The translations under genes and the position numbers were made by a program. Shown piece by piece: positions 17,397 through 26,274 of a stretch of DNA of 64,000 nt. The DNA comes from VRUE01 sp963718755 (GTDB lineage: Bacteria; Actinomycetota; Thermoleophilia; Solirubrobacterales; 70-9). The stretch covers positions 1,860,001 to 1,924,000 of the forward strand of contig OY970376.1 of the NCBI GenBank assembly GCA_963718755.1. The letters are read 5' to 3'. The notes beneath the pieces are model-generated. The model searched no databases and was not told the origin of the DNA. It saw only the letters and a program-made list of their open reading frames with translations. The first letter of the stretch is position 1, and the number at the start of each line of letters is the position of its first letter.

Positions 17397-18232
17397 TGCA
17401 GCCCGGCCGGATCGTCGACCTCTTCGCCGGTGCCGGCGGCTGGGACGAGGGCCTGCGCGAGCTCGGTTACACGGCTGTCGGGATCGACAACGATCGCTGG
17501 GCCTGCGCCACGGCGCGGGCCGCCGGGCATGAGCGGATCGAAGCCGACATCGCCGCGCTCGACCCTGAGGCTTTCGCCCCGGTCTGGGGACTGGTCGGCT
17601 CGCCACCCTGCCAGGCGTACTCGACCGCCGGCAAGAACCTCGGGCGCTTCGACAAGGAGCGGGTGATCGCCTGCGCCCACGAGCTTGCCGCCGGGCACGA
17701 CACCCGCGCCGAGCACCTCGCCGCTTGCCGTGATCCGTGGTCGCTGCTCACGGTCGAGCCGCTGCGCTGGGCGGTGGCGCTGCGCCCCCGCTGGGTGGCG
17801 CTGGAGCAGGTGCCGGGCGTCCTCGAGCTTTGGTCGCTGTTCGCAGGGCTGCTCGCCGCCCACGGCTACGACGCGACCGCCGGGGTGCTGAGCGCCGAGC
17901 AGTACGGCGTCCCGCAGACCCGCAAGCGCGCCTACCTGGTCGCCTCGCTCGACGGCCCGGCCGAGCTGCCCGCCCCGACCCATCGCTCATACAACCCGCG
18001 TCGCCCAGACGAGGTCCGAGAGGGGGAGGAGGAGCTGTCGCCCTGGGTCAGCATGGCCGACGCCCTCGGCTGGGCGCGGGACGCCGTCACCTTCACCAAC
18101 AACCAGACGGCGAGTGGCAGCCGACCGCAGGGTCTCGTCCGGCCGGTCACCTGCCCTGCCCGAACCATCGACTCTGCCTCGGGGTCGTGGACCGTCGAGC
18201 GCTCTGCGAAAGGCGTGGAGAGCGATGGCTGA
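17396..18232 (+). CDS. C5 methyltransferase, N-terminal part of a split gene
   Basis: The 278-residue protein has motif I VDLFAGAGGWDEGLRELG, motif IV VGSPPCQAYS, EQVPGV at the motif VI position and TRKRAYLVAS (motif VIII). It lacks motifs IX and X, which are encoded by the next ORF (18225-18542) overlapping by 8 bases. ATG start overlaps the upstream stop (TGATG). It is either a natural two-chain enzyme or a frameshifted gene. Confidence 0.75.
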   Translation: MQPGRIVDLFAGAGGWDEGLRELGYTAVGIDNDRWACATARAAGHERIEADIAALDPEAFAPVWGLVGSPPCQAYSTAGKNLGRFDKERVIACAHELAAGHDTRAEHLAACRDPWSLLTVEPLRWAVALRPRWVALEQVPGVLELWSLFAGLLAAHGYDATAGVLSAEQYGVPQTRKRAYLVASLDGPAELPAPTHRSYNPRRPDEVREGEEELSPWVSMADALGWARDAVTFTNNQTASGSRPQGLVRPVTCPARTIDSASGSWTVERSAKGVESDG

Positions 18233-18542
18233 TCTCCGGCCGGAATGGACGAGGAAGCGACCGGCGACGACCGTGCTGGCCGACCCGCGAATCTCGACGC
18301 CGAGGGCATACCGGACCTCCAATGCGCGATCGGCGAAGGAGTGGCCGTCGCAGTTCGAGGACGCGATCCGCGTCAGCGTCGAGGAGGCCGCCGTCCTGCA
18401 GGGCTTCCCGACCGACTACCCCTGGCAGGGATCGCGAACCCGCTGCTTCCTCCAGATCGGCAACGCCGTATGCCCTCCGGTCGCACGGCTTGTCGTCGTG
18501 GCCGCTGCTCGCCACAGCCTCGACGGGAAGGGCAAAACGTGA
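18225..18542 (+). CDS. C5 methyltransferase, C-terminal part (motifs IX-X)
   Basis: The 105-residue product reads RPEWTRKRPATTVLADPR, then RVSVEEAAVLQGFPTDYPWQG, then CFLQIGNAVCPPVA. These are the target-recognition end and motifs IX/X of a C5 methyltransferase. The start ATGGCTGA overlaps the preceding stop, which permits reinitiation. Together with 17396-18232 it makes one complete enzyme. Confidence 0.72.
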   Translation: MADLRPEWTRKRPATTVLADPRISTPRAYRTSNARSAKEWPSQFEDAIRVSVEEAAVLQGFPTDYPWQGSRTRCFLQIGNAVCPPVARLVVVAAARHSLDGKGKT

Positions 18543-18724
18543 TGCCGAGCCCGGTTCGCAACGGGGCTCGTGTCGGGGCTCGTCAGAGGGCTCGTGTCGG
18601 GGCTCGCAACGGGGCTCGCACCGCGAAATCGAAGCGATGTCCGAAGGCCGCTTGCGGACTGGCATCGAGCTGGCCGCGCTCCGCTGACATCTATAGCCCC
18701 ATCGGGAGAAGCGATCATGAGTGA
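18542..18724 (+). CDS. Possible small Arg/Ala-rich peptide over the repeat array
   Basis: A 60-residue ORF starts by TGATG overlap with the upstream stop and reads MPSPVRNGARVGARQRARVG..., very basic. Its sequence is dictated by the GGGCTCG repeats at 18551-18621. It overlaps the coupling-protein start. It may be translated, or the region may function as DNA. Confidence 0.25.
   Translation: MPSPVRNGARVGARQRARVGARNGARTAKSKRCPKAACGLASSWPRSADIYSPIGRSDHE
18551..18621. repeat. Short direct-repeat array (GGGCTCG units)
   Basis: Five copies of GGGCTCG occur within about 60 bases (units of roughly 10-14 bases: CGGGGCTCGTGT twice in part, CGGGGCTCGCAA, CGGGGCTCGCAC), preceded by a related CGGTTCGCAA. 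It lies just upstream of the coupling ATPase gene. It looks like a protein-binding iteron array, for instance a cis-acting transfer site, but this is inference. Confidence 0.5.
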
Positions 18725-21344
18725 GTCGAACCGGCGGGACGCAGTCCCGCTCGCTCTCCTTGCGGCGGCGGTCGCGATCGGGCTCGTCGCCTCATCCGTC
18801 CCCCGATGGGGCCGGTCGCTCCTGGAGCTCGCGGGACGCCCCGCCGCCATCAGCCTCGCCGGGGCTCTGCTGAGCTTCGCCTGTGCGGTGCTCGTCGCCC
18901 GCCTCGTTGTCACTCGCCGGGCTCTCGATCACCGCGTGGCGATGCTCGCAGTTCCCGCCGACTCCTTCGATCCCTCCCCCGAGTCCGTCGTTCGCTTCGC
19001 GTCCGGGCTCAGCCGATCGCGTCGAGCGATACGCGGTCTGCTCGACGCTCCCGCGAGCGCGGTGCGCCTGAGGCTCGACGCCGACCCGGCCGGGAAGCTC
19101 CGCTACGGCATGGAGGTGCCCGCCCATGCTCGCGGAGCGCTGCGCGCGGCGATCGCCGCCTACCACGGCGTAGAGCTGCGGCCCGTACCTGAGGCGTCGG
19201 TGGAACGTGACGATGCGTCGGTCGAGCCCGACGATCTGGAGGTCGCCCGCGCCGAGCTGGTGCTTGCCAGGGCGAGCAGCGAGCCGTTGCGAGCGGCCGG
19301 GCTCGATCCCGATCCTCTCGCGGGGTTCGCGCGCGCGATCGACGCCCTCGACCCCGGCGGCGGTGACGAGGCGACGATCTGCGTCGACCTGCTGCCCATC
19401 ACGCCGGGGAAGCGTCGGCGCCTGCGGCGGCGGTTGCTTCGCCGCGCCCGCCGCCAGCCCTCGACTTCGCCCGGAGACGAGCTGGCCGATCTCCTCGGCG
19501 CCGGAGATCGCCGTCGCGGCGGGGCGCCGCCGGGCGAGCTCGTGGAGAGATGGGTCGGCCGCCAAGCGCTGACGCGCAAGCTCGGGACTGCCGAGCCGCT
19601 GTTCGAGATTCAGGTCCTGATCCGGGTCGCCTCGCCGGTGCCCGGCCGGGCGAAGGCGCAGCTCGCCGGGATGCTGGCGGCCTTCGACGCCTTCGCGGGA
19701 GAGAACCACCTGCGCGTCTCGGGCCTTCGCGTTCCCGGTGTCGCCTTCCTCGGCTCGGACCTGCCCGGACGCCGCCGCCGGTTCGACCGGCGCCTCGCCT
19801 CCGGTCTGTTCCGCCCCGCGCGGCGGCGCCTCGTCACGGCGAGCGAGGTCGCCGGCCTGCTGAAGCCGCCGAGCAAGCGATGCCCGGCGCCGAACGTCTT
19901 GCGCTCGGGCGGGGCGGTGCCGCCCCCGCCGCGAGCGCTGCCGACCTTCGCTGGGCAGGCGGGCCTGCTGCCGCTCGGCAAGGTCGAGACCGAAGCGGGA
20001 GAGCGGATGGTCGGCGTGCCGCTTCGCGACACCTTCTTCTTCTACATGTCGGGTCGCTCGCGGTTCGGCAAGACCGAGACCGCGATCGGCCAGTTTCTGC
20101 ACATCGCGCGCTCGGGACACGGCTGCCTGTTCCTCGACCCGCACCTCGACGCGATCGAACGGATCAAGGGCTACCTGACCGAGGAGGGGCTGCGCGAGCG
20201 CGTCGTGGAGGTGAACCTCGCCGACCCCGACCGCCAGCCGGCGTGGAACCTGTTCGCTGTGGCCGGCCGCTCGCCGAGGCGGGCGGCCGGGCAGGTCGAC
20301 GCCGTGGTCGATGCCTTCGCCTCGGCGCTTCGCTGGGATGAGATCAACGCCCGGGCGCTCAACCTCACGACCCAGGCCGCGCAGGCGATGGTCGACCTCG
20401 CCCGTCGCCTCCCGGCCGAGCTGGCGCCGACGATCTTCGAGATTCCCGTCCTGCTCAGCGACGAGGACTGGCGGGGGAAGGTGCTGCCCCACGTCTCGGC
20501 TCCGGTGCGCCGGTTCTTCACCGAGCGGTTCCCGCTCCTGCCGCCCGAGGCGATCACGCCGGTGACGAACCTGATCGACCGCCTGCGCGCCGCGCCGACC
20601 ACCGCCGCCCTGCTCGGCAACCCGCTCGCGACCTATGACATCCGCGCGGCGATGGACCGGGGGCAGATCGTCCTCGTCTGCCCCGGATCGGGATCGGGGC
20701 GTGACCGGCTGATTGCCAACTTCGTCGTCTTCGACGCCCTGCACGCCGCGAGGTCGCGGGCCGACGTTCCGCCCAAGCGACGCCGCGAGTTCTACATCTG
20801 GCTAGACGAGGTCCAGATATACGACGGCGCATCCTCGGGAACGCTGGCGGCGCTGCTGGAGCAGGTCGCGAAGTTCGGGGTGCGGGCGCTGCTCCTGAAT
20901 CAGAACCCCGAGCGCCTGAGCGCCGCGACTCGCGATGCCGTCACCACCAACCGTTCTCACCTGGTGACGACGGCGCTGAACGCGAAAGGCGCCGGGTTGC
21001 TTGCCCGCGAGCTCGGCGGCGAGCTCGACGCCGAGACCGTCGGTCGGCTTCCGCGCTTCCACAGCCTCGCCTCCGTCACCCTCGACGGTGAGATCAGCCG
21101 GCCTTTCCGCCTGGCGGGCGCTCCGGTCGAGGAGCTGTTCCCGGTCGAGTGCCATCCGGAGGCGGTGTCGCAGCTCGACGCCGCGATCGATCGCAGCCTG
21201 CGCCGCGCCTCGGTCGCCGAGACGCTGGAGCGCCTCGACCGCCACCCGCAGGAGATCGTCAAGCACCTTCTCGGTGGGCGGGCGGATCGGCGGCCGGGCC
21301 CGAGCGGCGGCAAGCAGACTCTGGACACGGAGGCGAACGGTTGA
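18717..21344 (+). CDS. Type IV coupling ATPase (TraD/VirD4/TraG-like)
   Basis: The 875-residue protein has two N-terminal membrane helices (ALLAAAVAIGLVASSV; LAGALLSFACAVLVARLVV), a middle domain, then an ATPase with Walker A GRSRFGKTE at ~444 and Walker B YIWLDEVQ at ~692. LLNQNPERL and TNRSHLVTT follow. It brings the DNA-protein substrate to the channel. The ATG at 18717 with GGGAGAA upstream is preferred over an in-frame GTG at 18570 inside the repeat array. Confidence 0.8.
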   Translation: MSESNRRDAVPLALLAAAVAIGLVASSVPRWGRSLLELAGRPAAISLAGALLSFACAVLVARLVVTRRALDHRVAMLAVPADSFDPSPESVVRFASGLSRSRRAIRGLLDAPASAVRLRLDADPAGKLRYGMEVPAHARGALRAAIAAYHGVELRPVPEASVERDDASVEPDDLEVARAELVLARASSEPLRAAGLDPDPLAGFARAIDALDPGGGDEATICVDLLPITPGKRRRLRRRLLRRARRQPSTSPGDELADLLGAGDRRRGGAPPGELVERWVGRQALTRKLGTAEPLFEIQVLIRVASPVPGRAKAQLAGMLAAFDAFAGENHLRVSGLRVPGVAFLGSDLPGRRRRFDRRLASGLFRPARRRLVTASEVAGLLKPPSKRCPAPNVLRSGGAVPPPPRALPTFAGQAGLLPLGKVETEAGERMVGVPLRDTFFFYMSGRSRFGKTETAIGQFLHIARSGHGCLFLDPHLDAIERIKGYLTEEGLRERVVEVNLADPDRQPAWNLFAVAGRSPRRAAGQVDAVVDAFASALRWDEINARALNLTTQAAQAMVDLARRLPAELAPTIFEIPVLLSDEDWRGKVLPHVSAPVRRFFTERFPLLPPEAITPVTNLIDRLRAAPTTAALLGNPLATYDIRAAMDRGQIVLVCPGSGSGRDRLIANFVVFDALHAARSRADVPPKRRREFYIWLDEVQIYDGASSGTLAALLEQVAKFGVRALLLNQNPERLSAATRDAVTTNRSHLVTTALNAKGAGLLARELGGELDAETVGRLPRFHSLASVTLDGEISRPFRLAGAPVEELFPVECHPEAVSQLDAAIDRSLRRASVAETLERLDRHPQEIVKHLLGGRADRRPGPSGGKQTLDTEANG

Positions 21345-22249
21345 CCGCCGCCGAGCAGACGCTGCCGCGCATCGGGCCAACTGCCGTGGCGATCCTCGAA
21401 AGCCTGAACCAGCATCGGCTCTTGCTGACCCGGCAGGTCCACGCGCTGCATACGCCGGGCACCTCGCGCCGCTGGACTCAGTGCCAACTCGCGCGGCTTC
21501 GCGAGGCGGGACTCGCGGCCGGGACCGGCGTGTCGGGTCGACGGCTCCTGTGGCACCTGACCCAGCGCGGCGCCGAGACGGTGGCGGCGATCCCGAGCCG
21601 CGCCGAGGCGCGCTGCAAGGCGATCGCGCCCGACCAGGCCGCCGGGGCGCTGCACGAGCACACGATCGCCGTCAACGACGCCGGTATCGCCTTCGTGCGG
21701 GCGGCGCGCGAGCGCGAGGACGAATGCGGCCCTTTCAACTGGTTCCACGAGATCGCCCATTCGCTCGCCCCGCCGCCGGGGCGGCGGGCGGCCGAGCAGT
21801 TGATCGCCGACGCCGTCCTCACCTACCAACTCGCCGAGCTCGACGGGCGGACCAGCATCGCCTACCGATTCATCGAGCTCGACCGCGCTACCCGCTCGGC
21901 CGCCGACCTGGCCCATCGGATCGCGCGCTATGTCCGGCTCTACCGTCGCACGGTCCCGGCCGGAGGTTCGGACGGCGGGCCGGTGGCGCTGTGGTCGCGG
22001 CTCTACCCGGTCTTCCCGAGCGTCCTGGTCGTCCTCGCCGGCCGCCGGCTCAAGTACCAGCTCGAGGATCGCCGCCGCACGGTGCTCGCGCTTTGCCGCC
22101 AGGACCCCGATCTCGCGGAGGCACCGGAGGTCGAGGTCTCGATCTGCCTGCTGGAGGACTTGGTCGAGCGCGGGCCCTTCGCGCCGATCTGCCGGACCCT
22201 CGCCGACCCCGGCAAGTCGGTCGACTGGCTGGGGGAGGAGGTTCGCTGA
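21341..22249 (+). CDS. Replic_Relax-family (MobC-like) protein
   Basis: The 302-residue protein opens with a winged-helix (LPRIGPTAVAILESLNQHRLLLTRQVHAL..RRWTQCQLARLREAGLA..GRRLLWHLTQRG), the layout of the replication-relaxation family found next to coupling proteins in actinobacterial elements. The second half holds AYRFIELDRATRSAADLAHRIARY..LYRR. It likely helps process DNA for transfer. A TTG at 21341 overlaps the upstream stop (TTGA); a GTG at 21386 is possible. Confidence 0.7.
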   Translation: MTAAEQTLPRIGPTAVAILESLNQHRLLLTRQVHALHTPGTSRRWTQCQLARLREAGLAAGTGVSGRRLLWHLTQRGAETVAAIPSRAEARCKAIAPDQAAGALHEHTIAVNDAGIAFVRAAREREDECGPFNWFHEIAHSLAPPPGRRAAEQLIADAVLTYQLAELDGRTSIAYRFIELDRATRSAADLAHRIARYVRLYRRTVPAGGSDGGPVALWSRLYPVFPSVLVVLAGRRLKYQLEDRRRTVLALCRQDPDLAEAPEVEVSICLLEDLVERGPFAPICRTLADPGKSVDWLGEEVR

Positions 22250-22566
22250 TGGCGGGCGTGCGGGCTGCCGGCAAACGGCCGTTCGGATTGCCGGTGCTGC
22301 GGGCCGATGAGCGCTTCGTGGACGCGCTGGCGGAGACGGTCGCCGAGCAGGTCGCCGATCGCATCCGAGGCGGAGCCCCCGAGGCCGAGGGCTACCTGAA
22401 CCCCGAGGCCGCCGGCCGCTACATCTGCGTCTCGCGCAAGCGCATCTACGAACTGACCAGCGCCGGCAGGCTCGCCCCCGACGGATACGACGGACGCACG
22501 CCGCTATATCGGCGTCAGACGCTCGATGACTACGTGACGAAGGCTGGAGGCAGGCCGTGTCGCTGA
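22249..22566 (+). CDS. Excisionase-like HTH protein
   Basis: The 105-residue protein's last ~55 residues read GYLNPEAAGRYICVSRKRIYELTSAGRLAPDGYDGRTPLYRRQTLDDYV, shortened to YICVSRKRIYELTSAG, a MerR/HTH_17 fold as in excisionases. It overlaps the upstream stop (TGATG) and lies 145 bp before the integrase. It probably acts as recombination directionality factor or a local regulator. Confidence 0.72.
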   Translation: MAGVRAAGKRPFGLPVLRADERFVDALAETVAEQVADRIRGGAPEAEGYLNPEAAGRYICVSRKRIYELTSAGRLAPDGYDGRTPLYRRQTLDDYVTKAGGRPCR

Positions 22567-22711
22567 TCGCCTGTATGTCCCATGAGAGCTGGGATTGCGC
22601 AGTCTTCGGGCAGGCCGACGAGCCGCATCATCCTGTTAATGTTTTGTCCGATAATGCAAATGGGGCGGCGCCGCGACAACGGCCCGCCCCCGGCTCACGA
22701 GGAGTTAGCTC

Positions 22712-23932
22712 ATGAGCGATTCTCAGGATACGTCCGTCTCCCAGAACCGTCCAGGCTGCGGCGACCGTCGCCGCTTGGTCAAGACCAAGACCCCCGGCGT
22801 CTTCAAGCGCATCGACGGCCACGGCCAGATCGTCGGCTACGTCACCGTAATTCGCGTCGCCGGCAAGCAGCGCAAGCGCAACGCCCGCACCTATGAGGAG
22901 GCGCGGCGGATCAAGCGCGAGAGCGAAACCGACCGCGACCGCGGCGAGCTCCAAGAGCCGACGACGACCCCCTTCCTACGCTTCCTCGATGAATGGGTCG
23001 AGCGCTATCGCGGGCAGGGCCGTCGCGGCTTCCGCGAGAACACCCGCGACGAATACCGGCGGCTGATCGCCAAGCACGCTCATCCCTGGTTCCCGGCCAA
23101 GTTGAGGCTGGTCGACGTGACCACCTTCCAGCTCGCCCGCTTCGTGGACTGGCTCGCCGACGAGGGCGAGCAGGGAAAGCGCCTCGGCGATGCGACGATC
23201 GCCAACATCGTGATCCCGCTTCGCGCGGCCCTCAGCACCGCGAAGCGGGAGGGGCTGATTCGACACAACCCCTCGCAGGGGCTGGCGCTCCCGCACCGCG
23301 AGGAGATCGCCGACGAGGAGGAGGAGATCAAGGTGTTCAGCCGCGAGCAGCTGGCGGCGGTCCTGGCGATGGCGCCGGAGCGCCACCGGCTGCTGTTCGA
23401 GGTTCTGGCGACCTGCGGCCTGCGGATCAGCGAGGCGATCGCGCTCCAGCGCCTCCATTTCCAGATCGACGGCTCCGAGCCCGAGGTCTGCATCCGTCGG
23501 GCGATGGTCAAGGGGCGGATCGAGCCGCCGAAGACGAAGTACGGTCGGCGCGAGATTCGGCTGCCGGCGCCCCTCGTCTACCGACTGCGCGCCCACCTCG
23601 CCGCGGTGAAAGATCAGGACTCCACGGCGCTCGTATTCACCAACCGGGACGGCAACCCGATCGAGCCCGGCAACCTGCGCCGCCGTGGCCTCAAGCCGTT
23701 GGTCGAGGAGGTAAACGCGTCTTGGGCGGGCTTTCACACGTTCCGGCACACCTTCGCCTCGATCCACCTGAGTCAGGGGACCAACCTGCTCCAGCTCAGT
23801 CGTGCTCTCGGCCATCACTCGGCCGCGTTCACGCTCTCCCGCTACACGCATCTATTGCCCGGCGACGAGGCGCCGGCGCTCGACCTTTCTTTGGCGACGG
23901 CCTCCGATCCGCTTCTGAGGGTCGCGGCATGA
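22712..23932 (+). CDS. Tyrosine-type integrase
   Basis: The 406-residue protein has a SAM-like N-terminal domain (~70-190) and a catalytic domain. Motifs seen are CGLRISEAIALQ (first Arg), the HTFRHTFAS H-x-x-R, and LGHHSAAFTLSRYTHL with second His and catalytic Tyr. It integrates and excises the element. GAGGAG precedes the ATG. The C-terminus (DPLLRVAA) lacks the WGNKWGN tail preserved in the nearby att blocks, so a different recombinase made those. Confidence 0.9.
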   Translation: MSDSQDTSVSQNRPGCGDRRRLVKTKTPGVFKRIDGHGQIVGYVTVIRVAGKQRKRNARTYEEARRIKRESETDRDRGELQEPTTTPFLRFLDEWVERYRGQGRRGFRENTRDEYRRLIAKHAHPWFPAKLRLVDVTTFQLARFVDWLADEGEQGKRLGDATIANIVIPLRAALSTAKREGLIRHNPSQGLALPHREEIADEEEEIKVFSREQLAAVLAMAPERHRLLFEVLATCGLRISEAIALQRLHFQIDGSEPEVCIRRAMVKGRIEPPKTKYGRREIRLPAPLVYRLRAHLAAVKDQDSTALVFTNRDGNPIEPGNLRRRGLKPLVEEVNASWAGFHTFRHTFASIHLSQGTNLLQLSRALGHHSAAFTLSRYTHLLPGDEAPALDLSLATASDPLLRVAA

Positions 23933-23981
23933 GTACCCCGAGATTCGCCTGCCGTCACCGGTTCCCCCACAAGGTTTGGAT

Positions 23982-24218
23982 ATGAAGCCGAGCGATTCCC
24001 GCACTTTCCTCATTAAGGTGGGTCCTGCAAGCCCGATCACCGGAGAGATCGAGTTGCTGATCCCTTGGAGGATGGACGAGTTCGTGTCCGGTGCTGAGGA
24101 CTGGACAACGAGCTTTGCTGGACCCAAGAGGACGGTCTCGTCGATGCCGACGCCACGGCGAACAGCGGATCGCCGACGCCTTCTGGGAGGACGCAAAAAT
24201 CAGAAGGGAGCCAGATGA
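23982..24218 (+). CDS. Hypothetical protein between integrase and ATPase gene
   Basis: A 78-residue ORF starts MKPSDSRTFLIKVGPASPIT and contains GEIELLIPWRMDEFVSGAEDW, which reads like a folded N-terminal segment. A basic, possibly out-of-frame end follows. No good ribosome site is seen. It may be a truncated gene. The rest of 23933-24269 shows no other clear gene. Confidence 0.3.
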   Translation: MKPSDSRTFLIKVGPASPITGEIELLIPWRMDEFVSGAEDWTTSFAGPKRTVSSMPTPRRTADRRRLLGGRKNQKGAR

Positions 24219-24269
24219 GCAGCATGAGCGCAGCACCGATCAAGAGCGGCGTTCAGATACGGTGGCGCC

Positions 24270-25217
24270 GTGTCTTCCGACTCCGATCACTTTCATCTGA
24301 AGCTGCCGAACAAGCTCACGTTCGACAACATCGGGCGGGTACTGGAACAGCTGGAGGCGGTCGCGAAGACGGGCGACGAGGCCCAGACGCAGAACCTGGT
24401 CCTCGACATGACCTCCACGGTCTTCTGCAGTCCGACCGGAATAACGATCCTCGCTGGCTGCATCGAGATGCTATGGCAGGAAGGCAAGTTCAACCAGGGT
24501 GTCCTCCGCCACTCCAAGAATCCGCTGGCGGTCCAGTATCTGGCACGAATGGACTTCTTCAACGAGCTTGGTGTCTCGTTCGAGGAGGACTTCGAGCGCA
24601 AGACCCCGGTCGGGTTTCGCCCGGTCACCCACGTCGAGAGCGAGAGCAAGGCGCCCGCCGTCGCCAGGGACCTGGTGGACGCGGTCGCAGAGCGCAACGC
24701 GCTAGACAGCTCGACCGAGTTCGCGCTGAAGACCTGCTTCAGCGAGCTCGTGGAGAACGTCTTCTACCACGCCGAATCGCCCATCGACGCACTCACCAGC
24801 ATCCAGGCCTACAAGAAATACAAAGAGAAACCGGCCCGTACCGAGCTTGTGATCGTGGACGCCGGGCGGGGCATTCGGCCAGCCTTGGCCGAGAGCAAAT
24901 ACGCGGATCAGGTCACCGACGACTACTCTGCAATAGCGCTGGCCATCCAGAAAAACGTCACCACGACCGGGGACGAAAGGCGGGGCATCGGCCTTTGGGT
25001 GGCGTCCGAAGTCGTGCGCTTGAATGGAGGGGTGATGCTGATCTTGTCGAACGAGGGCGGGATGCGCGTGGATGGAGACGGAGCGCACCGGGTAGACGAG
25101 CATTTCTGGCCCGGAACGCTCGTCGCAATAGAATTTCGGATGGACCAACCGATCGACACGGGCCCCGTCTACGGTGCGCCTGAGGACTGGCCGGACATTG
25201 ACGACTTTGACTTCTGA
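24270..25217 (+). CDS. STAS-like plus GHKL ATPase protein
   Basis: The 315-residue protein's N-terminal ~110 residues resemble a STAS/anti-anti-sigma fold (NLVLDMTSTVFCSPTGITIL). Residues ~140-290 are a GHKL ATPase: N box CFSELVENVFYHA, G1 VDAGRGI and G2 RRGIGLWVASEVV. Proteins of this design switch partners by ATP binding or phosphorylation. The following DUF4325 gene overlaps its 3' end, so the two probably form a module. The GTG start has a weak ribosome site. Confidence 0.68.
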   Translation: MSSDSDHFHLKLPNKLTFDNIGRVLEQLEAVAKTGDEAQTQNLVLDMTSTVFCSPTGITILAGCIEMLWQEGKFNQGVLRHSKNPLAVQYLARMDFFNELGVSFEEDFERKTPVGFRPVTHVESESKAPAVARDLVDAVAERNALDSSTEFALKTCFSELVENVFYHAESPIDALTSIQAYKKYKEKPARTELVIVDAGRGIRPALAESKYADQVTDDYSAIALAIQKNVTTTGDERRGIGLWVASEVVRLNGGVMLILSNEGGMRVDGDGAHRVDEHFWPGTLVAIEFRMDQPIDTGPVYGAPEDWPDIDDFDF

Positions 25218-25497
25218 CGCAAGACAGGAAATTTCCCTAACGGAGTTTGGGCCGGACGTGAGTGGCCGCGTGCGCGGCGAGGAGATCCGTCTGAAGGTGA
25301 ACCCCAGCGCGGCGGAGGTCGTGTTCAACCTCTACGGCGTTGAGACCATGTCGCCGTCGTTCGCGGACGAGCTGTTCGGGAAACTCTCCGTCCAGGCAGA
25401 CCGCCCAACAGGCCTCAAAGTGTCGAGCGCGACTCCCGCTGTCATGCAGGTGATCCAGTTCGCCGTGCGGGAGCGGCAGGAAGGCAAAGCGACTTAG
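25174..25497 (+). CDS. DUF4325 (STAS-like) protein
   Basis: The core ISLTEFGPDVSGRVRGEEIRL...VVFNLYGVETMSPSFADELFGKL matches the DUF4325 pattern (conserved SFADE). The open frame begins at GTG 25174, but TTG codons at 25198 or 25207, within the overlap with the ATPase gene, are likelier starts. DUF4325 genes commonly accompany GHKL ATPases. The output of the pair is unknown. Confidence 0.65.
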   Translation: MRLRTGRTLTTLTSDARQEISLTEFGPDVSGRVRGEEIRLKVNPSAAEVVFNLYGVETMSPSFADELFGKLSVQADRPTGLKVSSATPAVMQVIQFAVRERQEGKAT

Positions 25498-25619
25498 CAC
25501 AGCGGTGCGCCGGGTTCGAGCCGCCCCCCCGTTGAGATCGTAGCGGCGCCTTTCGTCGAGGTTTGATTGGCCCCGACTACCCCACGGAATGAGCAGCGCT
25601 GGCAATAGGCTGCTGCGAG

Positions 25620-26252
25620 GTGCGCAAGCCGGTCGAAACGCTCTCAGGGGACCCAAGCCTCGAGCTGCCTGAGTTCGACGCGCCCCCCGACGAGCCGCTG
25701 CCGCTGCTGGAGTCCTGGCTGCAGGGCGCCGACGCGCGCGGCGTGCGCGAGCCGCGGGCGCTGGCCTTGGCAACCGCGGATGCAGCGGGCAGGCCCTCCA
25801 ACCGGATTGTCCTGCTCAAGCAGGCGAGTCCAGCAATTGTCTTCGCGTTCAGCGCCAACAGCCGCAAGGGGCGGGACCTTGCGGCCAACCCGCGAGCCGC
25901 AGGAGTGCTCTATTGGCGAGAGACGCTGCAGCAGGTCGTCATCGAGGGCCCGGTCGAGCGGATGAGCGCGACCGAGTCCGACAGACTGTTCGCCGAACGC
26001 CCGCCCTCGGGACAGGCGACCACCGCTGCTTCCGATCAAGGCGAGGAGTTGGACGACCCCGAGCGCCTGCGGCAAGAAGCCGATGCGCTGGTGCGAGGCA
26101 ATGAACCTCTGAGACGCCCCGAAGACTGGAGCGGCTACCGGCTCGACCCCGACGTGATCGAGTTCTGGCATGGCAGCCCCGATCGCCTCCACCGTCGCCT
26201 CCTGTACACCAAAACGGACGACTGCTGGGCGCATCGGCGCCTACAGCCTTAG
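25620..26252 (+). CDS. pdxH: Pyridoxamine 5'-phosphate oxidase family (PdxH/PhzG-like)
   Basis: The 210-residue flavoprotein has ALALATADAAGRPSNRIVLLKQ, FSANSRKGRDLAANPRAAGVLYW (FMN site), QVVIEGPVERM, and the signature C-terminus VIEFWHGSPDRLHRR. These fit oxidation of pyridoxine/pyridoxamine phosphate to pyridoxal phosphate. The 36-residue N-terminal extension is common. It ends 22 bp before the first 125-bp att-like block, so it may be cargo rather than the native copy. Confidence 0.82.
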   Translation: MRKPVETLSGDPSLELPEFDAPPDEPLPLLESWLQGADARGVREPRALALATADAAGRPSNRIVLLKQASPAIVFAFSANSRKGRDLAANPRAAGVLYWRETLQQVVIEGPVERMSATESDRLFAERPPSGQATTAASDQGEELDDPERLRQEADALVRGNEPLRRPEDWSGYRLDPDVIEFWHGSPDRLHRRLLYTKTDDCWAHRRLQP

Positions 26253-26274
26253 AGCGACCGACGACCCCGCTCGC

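Larger units (their letters stand above)
1..23932. mobile_element. Integrative and conjugative element, left end outside window
   Basis: A long co-directional run of type IV secretion-like genes (TcpC, VirB2-like, TcpE-like, VirB4, VirB6-like, wall hydrolase, coupling ATPase) ends in a Replic_Relax protein, an excisionase-like HTH protein and a tyrosine integrase. That gene order is typical of actinobacterial conjugative elements. No recognisable replication initiator is visible. The true boundaries are not resolved: the right end may be just after the integrase or at the 125-bp att-like block ending at 26399, and the left end is not in the window. The membership of positions 1-2127 is inferred from continuity only. 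Confidence 0.72.
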
